Positions 21,535-32,222 of a stretch of DNA of 64,000 nucleotides are shown one piece after another. How positions within the stretch are numbered: the first letter of the stretch is position 1; each line of letters begins with the position of its first letter. Made by a program: the position numbers and the translations under genes. Under the pieces are notes generated by a model, which worked only from the letters and a program-made list of their open reading frames with translations, made no database searches and was not told the DNA's origin. Location: contig JANAVB010003400.1 of NCBI GenBank assembly GCA_029216955.1, forward strand, positions 12,303,181 through 12,367,180. Direction: 5' to 3'. Origin of the DNA: Iris pallida. Lineage: Eukaryota > Streptophyta > Magnoliopsida > Asparagales > Iridaceae.

Positions 21535-22553
21535 TTATTGTACGAAATTTTCATCCAAAATTCCTAATTTTCGACAAAGAAAATTGAAACGCTCTTCGGC
21601 AAGTGGTTTTGTGAAAAAGTCTGCTAGCTGATGATTAGTGTCAATAAATTCTAAGTTGATAGTGCCATGCATTTGATGATCACGTAGAAAAAGATGTCTA
21701 AGTTCTATGTGCTTAGTGCGTGAGTAACATTCTAGGTTTTTGGTCAGGTTAATTGCAGTAGTGCTATCACCGAATATTAGTACGTGCTTAAACAGAAAAT
21801 TATAGTCTTCAAGGGTTTGCTTCATCCACAGAATCTGAGCACAACAACATCCAGCTGCGATGTATTCAGCTTCTATTGTTGATAGTGCTACAGAATTCTG
21901 CTTCTTGCTAAACCAAGAGACTAAAGCCTTACCTAATAAATAACATGTACCACTGGTACTTTTTGGTCGACTTTACATCCCGCAAAATCGATATTGGAAT
22001 ATTCAATTAAGTCAAAGAAAGTGGTTTTAGGATACCACAAGCCCATCGAAACAGTCTTTTTAAGATATCAAAAGATACGCTTAACCGCGGTCATGTGTGA
22101 TTCCTTAGGGTTAGCTTGATATCGAGTACACAAGCAAACACTAAACATAATATCGGGACGACTAGTAGTTAAATAAAGTAGACTACCAATAATTCCTCGA
22201 TACTTACGTTGATCAATTGGTTTGCCGCTTTCATCAGGTTCTAGTTTTGTTGTATTAGCCATTGGTGTACTGATTGGTTTGATGTTGTCAAGATCAAACT
22301 TCTTCAGCATATCCTTTGTATACTTTGATTGGCTGATAAAGGCGCCTTGTGAGTATTGTTTGACTTACAGTCCAAGAAAGTAGTTGAGCTCCCCTATCAT
22401 GCTCATCTCAAACTCATTCTGCATACACTTAGCAAACTCTTGGCACAATACCTCATTAGTAGACCCAAATATGATGTCATCCACATAAATTTACACTAAG
22501 AGAATGATGTCACCAAAAGATTTTATAAATAGTGTCATGTCAATTTTTTCTAT
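21535..22553 (-). pseudogene. C-terminal reverse transcriptase and RNase H of copia element G
   Basis: Begins abruptly after an internal deletion with KIDMTLFIKSFGDIILLV, a TAA, then the catalytic IYVDDIIFGSTN near 22480. Continues GELNYFLGL, the SQSKYTKDMLKKFDLDNIKP segment, and the conserved GSLLYLTTSRPDIMFSV. RNase H reads HVLIFGDSTTAINLTKN, RTKHIELRHLFLRDH and LADFFTKPLAEERF, ending at 21535. Frames differ between the three pieces, so at least two frameshifts are present. The fingers and first part of the palm are missing. Confidence 0.85.
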
Positions 22554-23138
22554 TCTTCCATCTCACCAAGAGTCCTATTCTTCTATTCCATAACACCATT
22601 TTGTTAGGGAGTTCTAGGATACGAAAATTCTTGATTAAAACTATTTGAGTCACAAAACTTTTTGAAATCGGAGTTTTCGAATTCGCCGCTATGATCACTT
22701 CGGATTCGAGTAATCATGAAGTCTTTTTCGTTTTGAACCTTTTTAGCAAAAACTTTGAAAATAGAAATAGTACCACTTTTATTTGTGAGAAAGAAAACCC
22801 AAGTAAATCTAGAAAAATTATCAATAATTACAAAGGCGTAGAGTTTTCCACCAAGACTGGCTACTCTACTAAGACCAAAAAAAATCATATGAAGCAGTTG
22901 CAAAGGTCTAGTAGTACTTATAGAGTTGATTGATTTAAAAGAGGATTTGGTAGTTTTGTTTTTCTCACATTCGGCACATACCGTATCCTTTTTGAAGGTA
23001 ATCTCAGGTAGTCCTCTTACTAGCTTCTTGGTTGACAGTCTTGATATAGTATCCATGTTTGCATGACCAAGACGCATATGCCAAAGTAGTCTTTCATCTT
23101 TACGAGCATAGAGGCATCTTCCTGCATTGTTAGTATCT
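22554..23138 (-). pseudogene. Integrase of copia element G, C-terminally deleted
   Basis: Zinc-binding region RLGHANMDTISRLSTKKLV and CAECEKNKTTKSSFK, then the core: LLHMIFFGLSRVASLGGKLY has Ile where the first catalytic Asp belongs; IRSDHSGEFEN keeps the second Asp and E follows normally (EFSYPRTP, then NGV and NRTL). After LGEMEE the sequence jumps at about 22553 into mid reverse transcriptase. The distal integrase and proximal RT are gone. Confidence 0.82.
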
Positions 23139-23480
23139 CTAGAAAGATAGAATATATATATTATCTTCTCTTATGCCTTCAAAAACGATGTCTCCAGATG
23201 ATCTATCATATATGGAGCATTTAGTTTTACCAAAGTTAATATCATATCCATGATCAGCAAGATGACTAATGCTGAGCTGGTTATGCTTTAACTCGGTCAC
23301 TAAATAGATATCCTTAATGATGGGAGAAAGAGGACTGCCAATAGTACCGTTACCTATGATATAATCTTTTAAGTTATTTCCGAAGGACACATATCCTTCC
23401 CTCTTCATCGATAGTGTTGCGAATGGATTTGTATTTCTAGTCATGTGCCACTAGTACCCACTATCGAGAATCCACTTGCT
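23139..23480 (-). pseudogene. Protease and GAG-pre-integrase region of copia element G
   Basis: KWILDSGY followed by a stop and WHMTRNTNPFATL matches the copia protease active site (LDSG kept, following residue and stop altered). Downstream GYVSFGNNLKDYIIGNGTIG and LKHNQLSISHLADHGYDINF match the usual protease end. The stop lies just inside the active-site loop, so the copy cannot make an active protease. Confidence 0.75.
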
Positions 23481-24887
23481 TCCAGAGAATGAAGGAAGGT
23501 CCACCTACACCATGAGTAGATGTGACCTTTGGTACCCAAATCTTTGAGGGTCCTAAAAGGTTAGTCTTTGGTACCCATGCATACAGTATTAAATTAACTA
23601 ATTTTCTAATTCTATACTGTGGTAAAGTGTGTCCATGTTTACCACAGTAGTGACATGTAGCATGTATATTCGTGTTAGGTACATGATAATAGTGCTGTCC
23701 ATGTGTTTGATGTACTGCATGAGAATGCGTGTGCATAGGAGTATGTCTATTTGTGCCATGTGTATGTGTGGGTGTTCTTCATGCTGTATGTGGATAAGTG
23801 TACATAAAAGCATGATTATGAGCAGCATGAGTATATGTGTTTCTCTTGTGACATGTGCTTTTGTGTTGAACAAACTTTTATTTAGTGTACCTGTTGTGAC
23901 TGTGAGACTGGGTTTGAGGCTGAACAGCTTGTTTCCCCAGTTTGATCTCTAATCTTTTAGAGGTGTCGCACATATCATTATACTTGACAGTTAAAGCATC
24001 AATTCCTACAGCAGCAATATTATACTTCTTTTTCTCATTTACTAGTTCTTTATTGAGTGCTGTAATATTACGTATTTGTTTCATAATGCGAGTTTCAATA
24101 TCATGTAAGCTTAATTTAAGCTTGGATACCTCCTCAGTGTTATCTGTGGGTGGTGTGTCTCTAACATTATCAAGTAAACTTGAAAGTCTATGAATCTCGA
24201 CTTCGTGAGTTTTGATCTTATCCTTTGCATGTTTATACTTGCTAAGCAACTTCTTGTGATCTTCAAGCAAGTTACTAAAAGCATCACCAAGTTCATGAAA
24301 TGTAAAATCATCAAAAGGATCGTTTGTTACCTTTTCGGACGTTGCCATAGGCAGAAATTTGTTGTATCTTGGGGAGTGTCCTCTTCTTCTTCTGAGTCAC
24401 TGGCTTCGCTCTCATGCCAAATACTTGTATTGGCATTTTTGTGAAAGGTTGGCCTATGTACAATCTTTCATATCAGCTTTCTTTCTTTGCAGTACGACAA
24501 TCTTTCTTGATGTGCCCCGTCTTCTTATAGCCGAAACAAATGGGCTCTTCATCATCTTCTTTGTGTTGTTCCTTCTTTCTTTGGTTGAAGCGAGAAAACT
24601 TCTTGAACTTGCGGACCATCAGTGCTTGATCATCACCTTCAGGATCATCATCGTTGGTATCTTCTGGAGCAGTCTTTCGGCGATGAGCTCTTAATGCAAT
24701 TTCTATTTTCTTTGGAGCCGCTTCTTCAAAGTCTTTGAGATCGAGCTCATGCATCATCAGCTTGCCTATCAAAGTTTCTAGAGACATGGTGGTGAGATTA
24801 TTGCCTTCTATGATCGTCGTGGCTTTGGGGTTCCAGTTCTTTGTTAGTCCCCTTTGCACCATGTGTATCTTCTTATGGTTTGAACAG
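23481..24887 (-). pseudogene. gag of copia element G, N-terminally interrupted
   Basis: Reads GLTKNWNPKATTIIEG, NNLTTMSLETLIGKLM (UBN2-type gag end), a first zinc knuckle CFGYKKTGHIKKDC (second Cys replaced by Tyr), then a coiled-coil extension (24348-23880: LLEDHKKLLSKYKHAKDKIK), a His-rich stretch, and a second knuckle CHYCGKHGHTLPQY (last Cys replaced by Tyr) followed by WVPK repeats. Frames change at least twice. The N-terminal half is cut at 24887 by LTR A. Confidence 0.8.
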
Positions 24888-25609
24888 TGTCACTACCACA
24901 TTTCTAGTTTGAGGGTATTTTTATCATTTTGAAATAATTTGAAATTAATATATTTATTGGAATATTATAATTTTAATATTATTTAATTAGTTGCCATATG
25001 TTGTGATTAGCCCTAACCTAGACTGGACCTAACCTAGATTAGTCATAGTTAGTCTTAGTTAGACATGGTTAGTATTAGTTAGTCATGATTAATTTAGGTT
25101 AAGTCATGGTTAGTTAGAGCTAACTAGGTTACAACTTAGACTGGTGTGTAAACCTAGATTTTGGACCCTTGATTTGACTAGATGATAGAAGAGCCATGGA
25201 TTGTTTTCCCAAAACCCTAACCCTAGAAAATAGGGCCGGCCACTAGGGATCCACACCCCCTCTATTTAATGCCTCTCAAAAATTTCTTGCCTCTTTTGTT
25301 CATTCTTCTATTTCTCAAGAGCAAGGTTTGGTTCTTCCTTCAACCTTTTCTATTTTGATCAATACTCATCCATTGTCATTCAAATTTCTTGCATTGTAAT
25401 CTGAATAGTGTTTCCTTACTGTTGGTGGAGGTGAACCTCAGTTTTGGACTCTATTGGAGCTTTGAGCTAGCTAGAGAAGATCTTCATCTTTGAGTTTTCT
25501 TGAAAAGGAGCCCCACATCGGTAACTTTCTATTTAGCCATTTGATTTTTGATTTCTTGGCATTTTTGTATAGCCCTAGGTGTCCTCTAACTGTAGGAATA
25601 AATTTCATG

Positions 25610-26080
25610 ATGAGTCGTGTCCCTTACGTGTCCGTATCGGACACGTATCAGCCTACGTACTGTGGTGTTAGATGTAATGCCACAGTAGGCTTTTTGACTC
25701 TGTTTTTGGATTGTGTTTGAATAGGAATTTGTATTTTAATATGGCTTATCGTTTTCCTTCAGACTGAGCTGGATTCGAGTCCAGTACGTGTCGTATTGGA
25801 CTCGTGGACATGCCCCGTGCGCGCACAGCCGGGCTATCCTGCTACTCGGGTGCTCGTGTGGATGTTGTAGGGCTCATGGACACGTGAGATTGGACACGGA
25901 GCTAAGGGCAGTGTCTGACACGACACTCCCAAAGTCTCGTGTCCAATGGATTCGTGTCGAGTGAGGTAGGACTCGTGTACGAGTTCACTGCTGTTGTGTC
26001 CAGTTCAGTGTATTGTGTTCGTGTGGTTCTGGACACTTGTGTCCTATTTTTGGACACGTGAAGGAGTGGTAAGACACGTA
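25610..26080. promoter_or_regulatory. GGACAC/CACGTG-rich block of LTR 1
   Basis: Over 20 GTGTCC, GGACAC or near variants, including the inverted repeat CGTGTCCGTATCGGACACG at 25627-25645, and CACGTG near 25880 and 26055. LTR 2 has the same block at 32940-33400 but has lost 16 bases including half of that palindrome. The block is also recognisable in the distant LTR A'. Confidence 0.4.
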
Positions 26081-28022
26081 CACATGTTAGTCACTTACTA
26101 CCAACCATTAACCTAACATATTAATTGTTATTTCTATGTTGAAATGGGAAATCCCTATTTTCTGATACTGTTAAGTATCAGTGAATTAACTCACTGTTTT
26201 CTTCATTTTTGATTTACATTTAAATGTTAATGTCATGTAATATAATGTGGTTTAGTTGCTGTTACAACTAGATATCATGTTAGGGTTTGTGTTAGCATGA
26301 ATGAGTGTTCGAATCTACATTTGGGGTTTGGCAATTGATTTCCAGTTTTTTCTAAAACCGAGTTCATGTACTGCATGCCCATTTTTTCGGTTAAGTTCGA
26401 TTTCGTATTAACTCACTGTTACTCTCTCATGCTATATGTAGTTCATATGTTAGGGCTTTTCTAGGATGATTAGGTGGTGGTAGATGTGAATAGTTGCATT
26501 GAAAAAACTGGGATTATATACACACGTACACGTACACTGATTTTTCCCATATATCACTGTCACTTTGTTGAAACCTGAGAAATTAGTATTCATTTGTAAT
26601 TCACTGATTAGTTCCTGAGAACATATAGACACATTGGCACATATACTCTCATGTACACAGAAACACATACCTACACTAAACCTGGACTGAGACACTGTTG
26701 ACACTGATACATTGTCTTTCAAAATTCCTGAGACAGGTATGTTGTTTGTTAACTGAAGTTAGCAAGGAATTGAATTAATGTACACATATTACACACTATT
26801 GGGAAACTCTGAATTGCAATAGGGATTGGGTTCCCATATTCCTGCCATTTCGATTTAGTTTAGTTCTTGGATTCAAATTGCTACTGTCATTTATTTTGAA
26901 ATCTGGGAATGTTTCCCATATAACCTGTCACCCATATTCTAATGACACTGTATTGAACCTATGATCTAAACCTGGAATTAACCCACTACCTATATCCACT
27001 CTTGCACACATTGATTTCAGTCTACATACATATCTCACCTTGAAAATCTGAGAAGGCCATTACACTATTTTCTAACTGCCTATTCACTCATTCACACACA
27101 CATTTATGACACCTAATGACACACACTACCCAAATCCTGAACTGACAGTGCACACATGTTCCTAACTTCTATACACACACACATACATACTTTCCATCTA
27201 TCCCTCTCTATATATATATTATATATAGCTAAATGTGTTAATGTGATAAAATAGAGAATTCTTATTGATATATATGTGTATATGAATATATGGATTGTAT
27301 GTGTATTGCTTATAATAGCCTATGGCATATAACCTAGGTAACATAGCCTATGGTATCATTGTGTGGTCTTGGCATATGATAAATATGCACATGAGTAGTC
27401 ATATAGACTTGTGTATGGTGTATACTTGCTAGGGTATACTGGGTAGGCCTAGTGAGACTTCATTGGGTCTAGTTGACCTAGTTGACCTAGTTTTGACTAT
27501 TAGTTGACTGAAGTTGACCAGGGTTGACTTTGGTCTAGAATTGACCTAATATCATGTAGACTGCATTATAGTAGCTTACTTTATTAGTTGGACATGTTAT
27601 GACTTGTACTGTTCTGATTAGGAGCCAGACACCACTCCTCAGCCAGTATTTTATTCAGACGTTCAGGATATCAGGCGAGTACATTCTCTGACCGTTTCAT
27701 ACTTGCTATGAGTATTTTCTTGCTCTAGATTATTTTACTTGATGCTGACACGATGGGAACACAGATTAGTACTATATGGATCTTTTCATATGATGTTATC
27801 TCGCTCGGGAGCATCAGATACATCATGTCATATGCGTTTCACTTTTATCATGTATTCTTGTGCTTTTACCATTCATATGCACTCTCGTAATTCATGTACT
27901 CTCATGTTCACGGAGCCCCCATGTTCATATTCAGTGCACCCATTTATGGGCCCCCATGTGAATTTTATGTGCAATAACATAACTTGAACGGATCCTTGTG
28001 TATTGATTGGGGTACGGGGGAG

Positions 28023-28030
28023 TATAAATA
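28023..28030 (+). promoter_or_regulatory. TATA box of LTR 1
   Basis: TATAAATA preceded by a G-rich run (GGGGTACGGGGGAG), identical in LTR 2 at 35338-35345. A transcript would start near 28055, leaving about 720 bases of R-U5. Confidence 0.55.
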
Positions 28031-28780
28031 GTCATGTGGACAATTTCCAAAGTAGTGTAGTCATGTGCAAACTCTCATGTTTATTATCAAGCTGTTTACA
28101 TGTCTAACTTGTACTCTAAATCACTAGTTCACTGTAGCTCTATACTTATAGTAGATATTTTATTACAGTCTTCTCTTTTACTTCATGTATATTCTTCAGC
28201 ATTTTATGTATCTTACTCTATTGCCTGTATTTTATTCCTGTCATGATATGAACTGCATGAGATGTACTGTGCTCGCTCCAGTCCTGACTAGACCTGTTGA
28301 AATATTACAGATGACTTTGAGGAGCTGTGTCCCACCTATTACGGAGCAGGCTTAGACGACACACTTGAGCTGGACCCTCAGGAGGACCCAGCACTTGCTG
28401 ATGACACTACCCCTATAGACTAGGCTAGTTAGCTAGGCTAGTTCTATTTATCTTTATATTATGTCAGATATAGTTGTATATATTAGGAGTTTGTACTCTG
28501 GATTTGTGGAGATGTTTATCTTAGATTTTAGCTATCTCTCTATCTTGTATTTATCATCTCTGGATTCTGTGTTCTTCTATTCTATCGTATCGTACATTCT
28601 TCCTTATTTGTGATTGAGTTGTACTTATTTATTTTACCTCCATTCGAAGTGTATAAACTGTAAAGGTACCTTATAACTGTTAGATGTATGTGACCTAGGA
28701 CAGCGTTCTACCGTCGATACTGCGGCGTAGGCTGGACGTAACCACTTCTCGTGCCCTTACACTGGGTGCGGGTCGTGACA

Positions 28781-28840
28781 CATTTTTAGTGGTGGCCCAT
28801 GCAGGTCGAGTTTATGTAGTGGTATTCGAACTAGAGTTTC
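28781..28840 (+). other. Post-LTR leader with TGGTGGCCCATGCAGGTC and candidate PBS
   Basis: Directly after the LTR end lies CATTTTTAG then TGGTGGCCCATGCAGGTC, also found after the LTR ends at 36095 and 49890 and, inverted, near 50736. No canonical TGGTATCAGAGC initiator-Met PBS is present here. A weaker candidate TGGTATTCGAACTAGAG occurs about 40 bases into the leader. Which of the two primes synthesis cannot be told from sequence alone. Confidence 0.4.
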
Positions 28841-29026
28841 ACTACAGCCTGCAGTAGGATTAGGATATATTTTGAAGGTACTCGATCATATTAGGAAAAA
28901 CTCTTAATCAGATTCCTGTTACCTAAAATTTGCTGCATTATTGTCTTTCCTTGAAAATAAACCGTCCTCCCTTGATGTTATCGCTTCATTCTTAGTGATT
29001 GTCCTCTCGTTTGATCTGTCTTCAGG

Positions 29027-30103
29027 ATGGTTATGGAGATGCGATCTCATCGTCACGATCAGGAAGACACCACTGAGGGGTCTGCCACTCCTCGTCCTGA
29101 TCAGCAGGGCTCCAAGACTGCAGCTCCTGTTATGCCAGCTCAGGCTGGGATATTTGCAGCTTATGGAAGTGTACCTCTTCCTACTCTAAGACTTTTCCCA
29201 GTCATTTCGAACGTTCTTCAGCAGCAGTCGCCATCAGGAACAGAGGACGTGGCGCAGTTGTTCTCCTTCTTCCAGCAGATAGTAGAAACTCAGTGGCAAT
29301 AGTTGTTCAAGAGGGGACATGACATTCATGGAGTTAGCAGCAGTGGAGGTCAGGCTAAGAGGCTTGATGTACAGATTCAGCATCAGTATCAGCAGGGGCC
29401 TGTTCAGCAGCACCTTCAGGGTCAGTGACGTGTATATTTCTACCAGGCATCCAGACAGCAGCAGGACGCTAGGTGCAACTTTTGTAAGAAGGCAGGCCAT
29501 GGGTGGAACGACTGCAGGATGAGGCTTGGCAGGTGTTTACTTTGTGGTTCAGCGGAGCATCGGTGTAGGGAGTGTCCAGAGAGCCAGATAGCAATGACTC
29601 AGGTAGCAGCAGGAGCTAGGGCTCCGACAGAGCAGCCGAGGGGACCACCGTTACAGATGCAGCAGACCCCTAGACAGGAGCATGTTACCAGTTGCCCTTT
29701 CTGTAGGAAACCAGGGCACAATTGGAGTAAATACCGAATGAGGTTAGGCAAGTGCCTACTTTGCGGAGCATCATATCACCAGTTAAGAGAGTATCCCAAG
29801 TTTTCTGGACGGACAGCTGAGGGGGCAGGAGCGAGGGCTCCAGTGAGCCAGCAGAAGGGACTACCCTTACAGACTCAGCAGCAGAGATTCGCGCAGCATC
29901 AGATTGGAGGAGGCCAGCAGGGGCGAGCTTCTGCTATGGAAACAGAGGGTGCACAGGCAGTAGGAGAGCTTATCGCAGGTTCTGTTCATCTCAATTCCGT
30001 TCCTTGCCATATTTTAACCATCTCAAAATTTAGTTCCAACAGATCTTGTTTATCATTCTTGTTCGTAGATAAATCTGATCCTTGGTATTCATTGTCGATT
30101 TAA
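29027..30103 (+). pseudogene. gag of element A, copy 1 (four zinc knuckles)
   Basis: One frame of 359 codons with TAG at 29300 and TGA at 29426. N-terminal part is Gln/Pro rich (MVMEMRSHRHDQEDTT). Four CX2CX4HX4C motifs form two similar pairs: CNFCKKAGHGWNDC and CLLCGSAEHRCREC, then CPFCRKPGHNWSKY and CLLCGASYHQLREY; the last Cys of motifs 3 and 4 is Tyr here. After a Gln-rich spacer, LIAGSVHLNSVPCHIL resembles the first strand of a retroviral-type protease whose active site is gone. No capsid-type gag core is visible. Copy 2 (36342-37418) lacks both of these stops, so they are secondary. Confidence 0.75.
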
Positions 30104-31719
30104 TTTTTTTCTACCAAGATAAGTCATATGGGCTAGGTCACCTCAGTTATGGGATCTAGAATCTTTGATAGTCATGTTAGCTGGCATAGTGAGGACATAT
30201 AGTCAGATTTTGGACGTATTTCTCGGATGTAGGAATTTAAGGTTTTTACTGTCAAGTATGCGGAAATGCGAAAATTTTAAATACCATGATTCTAGAGGTA
30301 TGTACCTTAGTCAAGGACTCTGTGATTATCGTAGCCTTGCTCACTAGCATGACGAAGACTCTGAGTAACATGATTTTGGACAGACGCATATGATTATCAG
30401 ATTATATCTTGAGAAGTTTTTCTTTCAACATATCATCTCTATCATACCCTTCTGTTGTTATAAAATTGTATTCTATCATCAAATAACTTAGGAGTAGGGA
30501 TATTTTAGTTTTGTAGAACTTATTCATGTGTAGTTCTTTCATAGTGTAATGATATGACGACTTGTAGGGTGTCTGTACCCTAGAGATGATAGTTAGCATT
30601 GGTATTAGAATAATAACCCATTGTAGATGATTCCCCTGACCAACCAATTTCCATATAGGATGTTAGTATGTCTTACAGCCTTGATGATTTATTAATTTTT
30701 CCTTACCCTTTCCAGTAAGGCACCCATGACTTTCGTGTCCTACTCGGACATGCCATCTTGTGCTTCATCATTATCATACGACTTTTCTGACACGTTAGAC
30801 TCAGATACATAATTCGTACTTCACGCTTTTGCAACTGACACTTCATTCCCTAGCTACTTAGGCATATAACCTACAAATTTGATCATGTCGTACATATAGA
30901 TGAACTACTGCACTACCTTAGTATCCTGTATACCTGAAGTGTCCACACAAATTGGCACTGCACCTTTGTACAGGCCCTGCACTTCACATAACATTCATTG
31001 CATATCCTTAATTCATATGCACTCCTTCATTCCTGTACTTCACATACTTTCACCACTTGCATATCCTGCAGTATATCATAATAACCATTGCATGTCCTGC
31101 CCCCTTGTTTTGGTTAATTGCTGCTTGTGCTAGTAAACCTCCATGTTAGACTAATGCTAAGCATTGTGTATATATATTATAGGGATATATGTGATAAGTA
31201 ATATGGATTAAAGGGTTCTACATATATTATATAGATTAGGTATATGAGATGGTTAGTCTATATGTATGCATAGATGATACACTTAGAATAGTGTGGGTTC
31301 TATGGGGTTACATTAGAGATATATGGGTATTAGAGGGTAAGATATATGGGGTTATGTGAGGTATTTTAGAGTATGTGTTAAGGTTAAGAGTTAGAAGTTA
31401 TGAGTCTAGTTTAATATGGAGTATACATGTGTATATTTGAACTTAGGATTTAGTTGGTCTTGATATTTTTAACACTATAGACTATTTAGGTCTAAACCCA
31501 AGATTAGCCATTGACCCAATAGTCCAAATTGACTAGTTGTTGACCAGTTTTGACCAAGTACTTGGATATTGACAAATTGACTAGTTATTGACCGATAGTA
31601 GACCATTGACTATGTTGACTTAGTTGATTAGAGATAGGATTAGAAGTAGGTTGTTTATTTGTTTTGTTTGTTTGATCATGTTTGATTATTTAGTAACATG
31701 AGACCTTGTTTGTGTTTAG
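30104..31719 (+). other. Non-coding internal filler of element A1
   Basis: AT-rich stretch where protease, RT, RNase H and integrase core would normally be. I find no coding remnant on either strand. It ends TTGTTTGTGTTTAG immediately before coding sequence resumes, which looks like a 3' splice site. The matching stretch in the second copy is 37419-39030. Confidence 0.6.
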
Positions 31720-32142
31720 GTCAAAGATATGGTTTTTCTGCGAATATCTCCGACTCGTGGTACCATACGTTTTAGTGGAGGTGGAAAGCTTAGCCCGCGC
31801 TTCATCGGAACTTTCGTGATCAGCGGGAGAGTCGGTGACGTGGCATACAGGCTAGACTTGCCACCTGCACTAGTGGGTATCCATAACATATTCCACGTAT
31901 CACAGTTGAGATGGTACGTGGCTGACCCTAGCCATGTACTTGATCACTCGGAGATTGAGGTGGGACCTACTCTCAGTTATCCAGAGCAGCTAGTGGAGAT
32001 TCTGGATTACCGAAAGAAGGTACTGAGAAACCAGGTGATACCCTTGGTTCGTGTCTCATAGAGGGATCATTCTTTAGGAGAGTCTACCTGGGAGCGGGAG
32101 GATGAGATGCACGAGCGATACCCTTATCTTTTTGGACCGTGA
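31720..32142 (+). pseudogene. Integrase C-terminus and group II chromodomain of element A1
   Basis: Frame opens at VKDMVFLRISPTRGTI, with GPY/F-type module GKLSPRFIGTFVI, then VGDVAYRLDLPPALVGIHNI and FHVSQLRWYVADPSHVL. The tail (ILDYRKKVLRNQVIPLVRV, stop, then ESTWEREDEMHERYPYLF) is a group II chromodomain as in plant chromoviruses, which targets integration to particular chromatin. TAG at 32059 replaces an expected Trp codon; the natural end is TGA at 32140-32142. No upstream integrase core exists, so the piece is a relic of an autonomous ancestor. Confidence 0.88.
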
Positions 32143-32208
32143 GGTATGATTGTCTATCCTTCTCATCTGTTTAGTTTCGCCTTTCAATTTCGAGGCTAAA
32201 ATTTTTTT

Positions 32209-32220
32209 AAGGAGGGTAGA
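32209..32220 (+). other. Polypurine tract of element A
   Basis: AAGGAGGGTAGA, two bases before LTR 2, preceded by a T run. It marks 32223 as a true 3' LTR start relative to the internal region on its left. Confidence 0.8.
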
Positions 32221-32222
32221 TT

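Larger units (their letters stand above)
18103..24887 (-). mobile_element. SIRE-like Ty1/copia element G (5' part missing)
   Basis: Minus-strand order: truncated gag (24887 down), protease, integrase, reverse transcriptase, RNase H (ends 21535), an extra ORF (20829-19601), polypurine tract and 3' LTR (19074-18103). Integrase before RT defines Ty1/copia. A gag with a coiled-coil extension, a second CCHC motif followed by WVPK repeats, and an extra ORF after pol are features of the SIRE/Maximus group. Inserted into the integrase of D; its own gag is interrupted by LTR A at 24887/24888. The 5' LTR is not in the window. The stretch 20830-21534 is non-coding and I see nothing else in it. Confidence 0.82.
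24888..28780 (+). mobile_element. LTR 1 of element A
   Basis: Starts TGTCACTACCACA and ends GGGTCGTGACA; 3,893 bp. About 95% similar by eye to the LTR at 32223-36095. Contains AT-rich head, the gccggcc block, a GGACAC/CACGTG-rich block (25610-26080), microsatellite-like AT near 27210, GTTGACC repeats near 27460-27540, and a TATA box at 28023. No ORF in it is supported as a gene. Confidence 0.9.

Noticed and set aside
23598..23952. His/Met-rich overlapping frames on both strands near 23700
   Set aside because: Low-complexity spacer of copia gag read in the wrong frame or strand; only the frame with CHYCGKHGH is meaningful.
29519..30103. Zinc-knuckle frame as a separate host gene
   Set aside because: It is in the same frame as the upstream gag part, duplicated with the element, and placed between LTRs.
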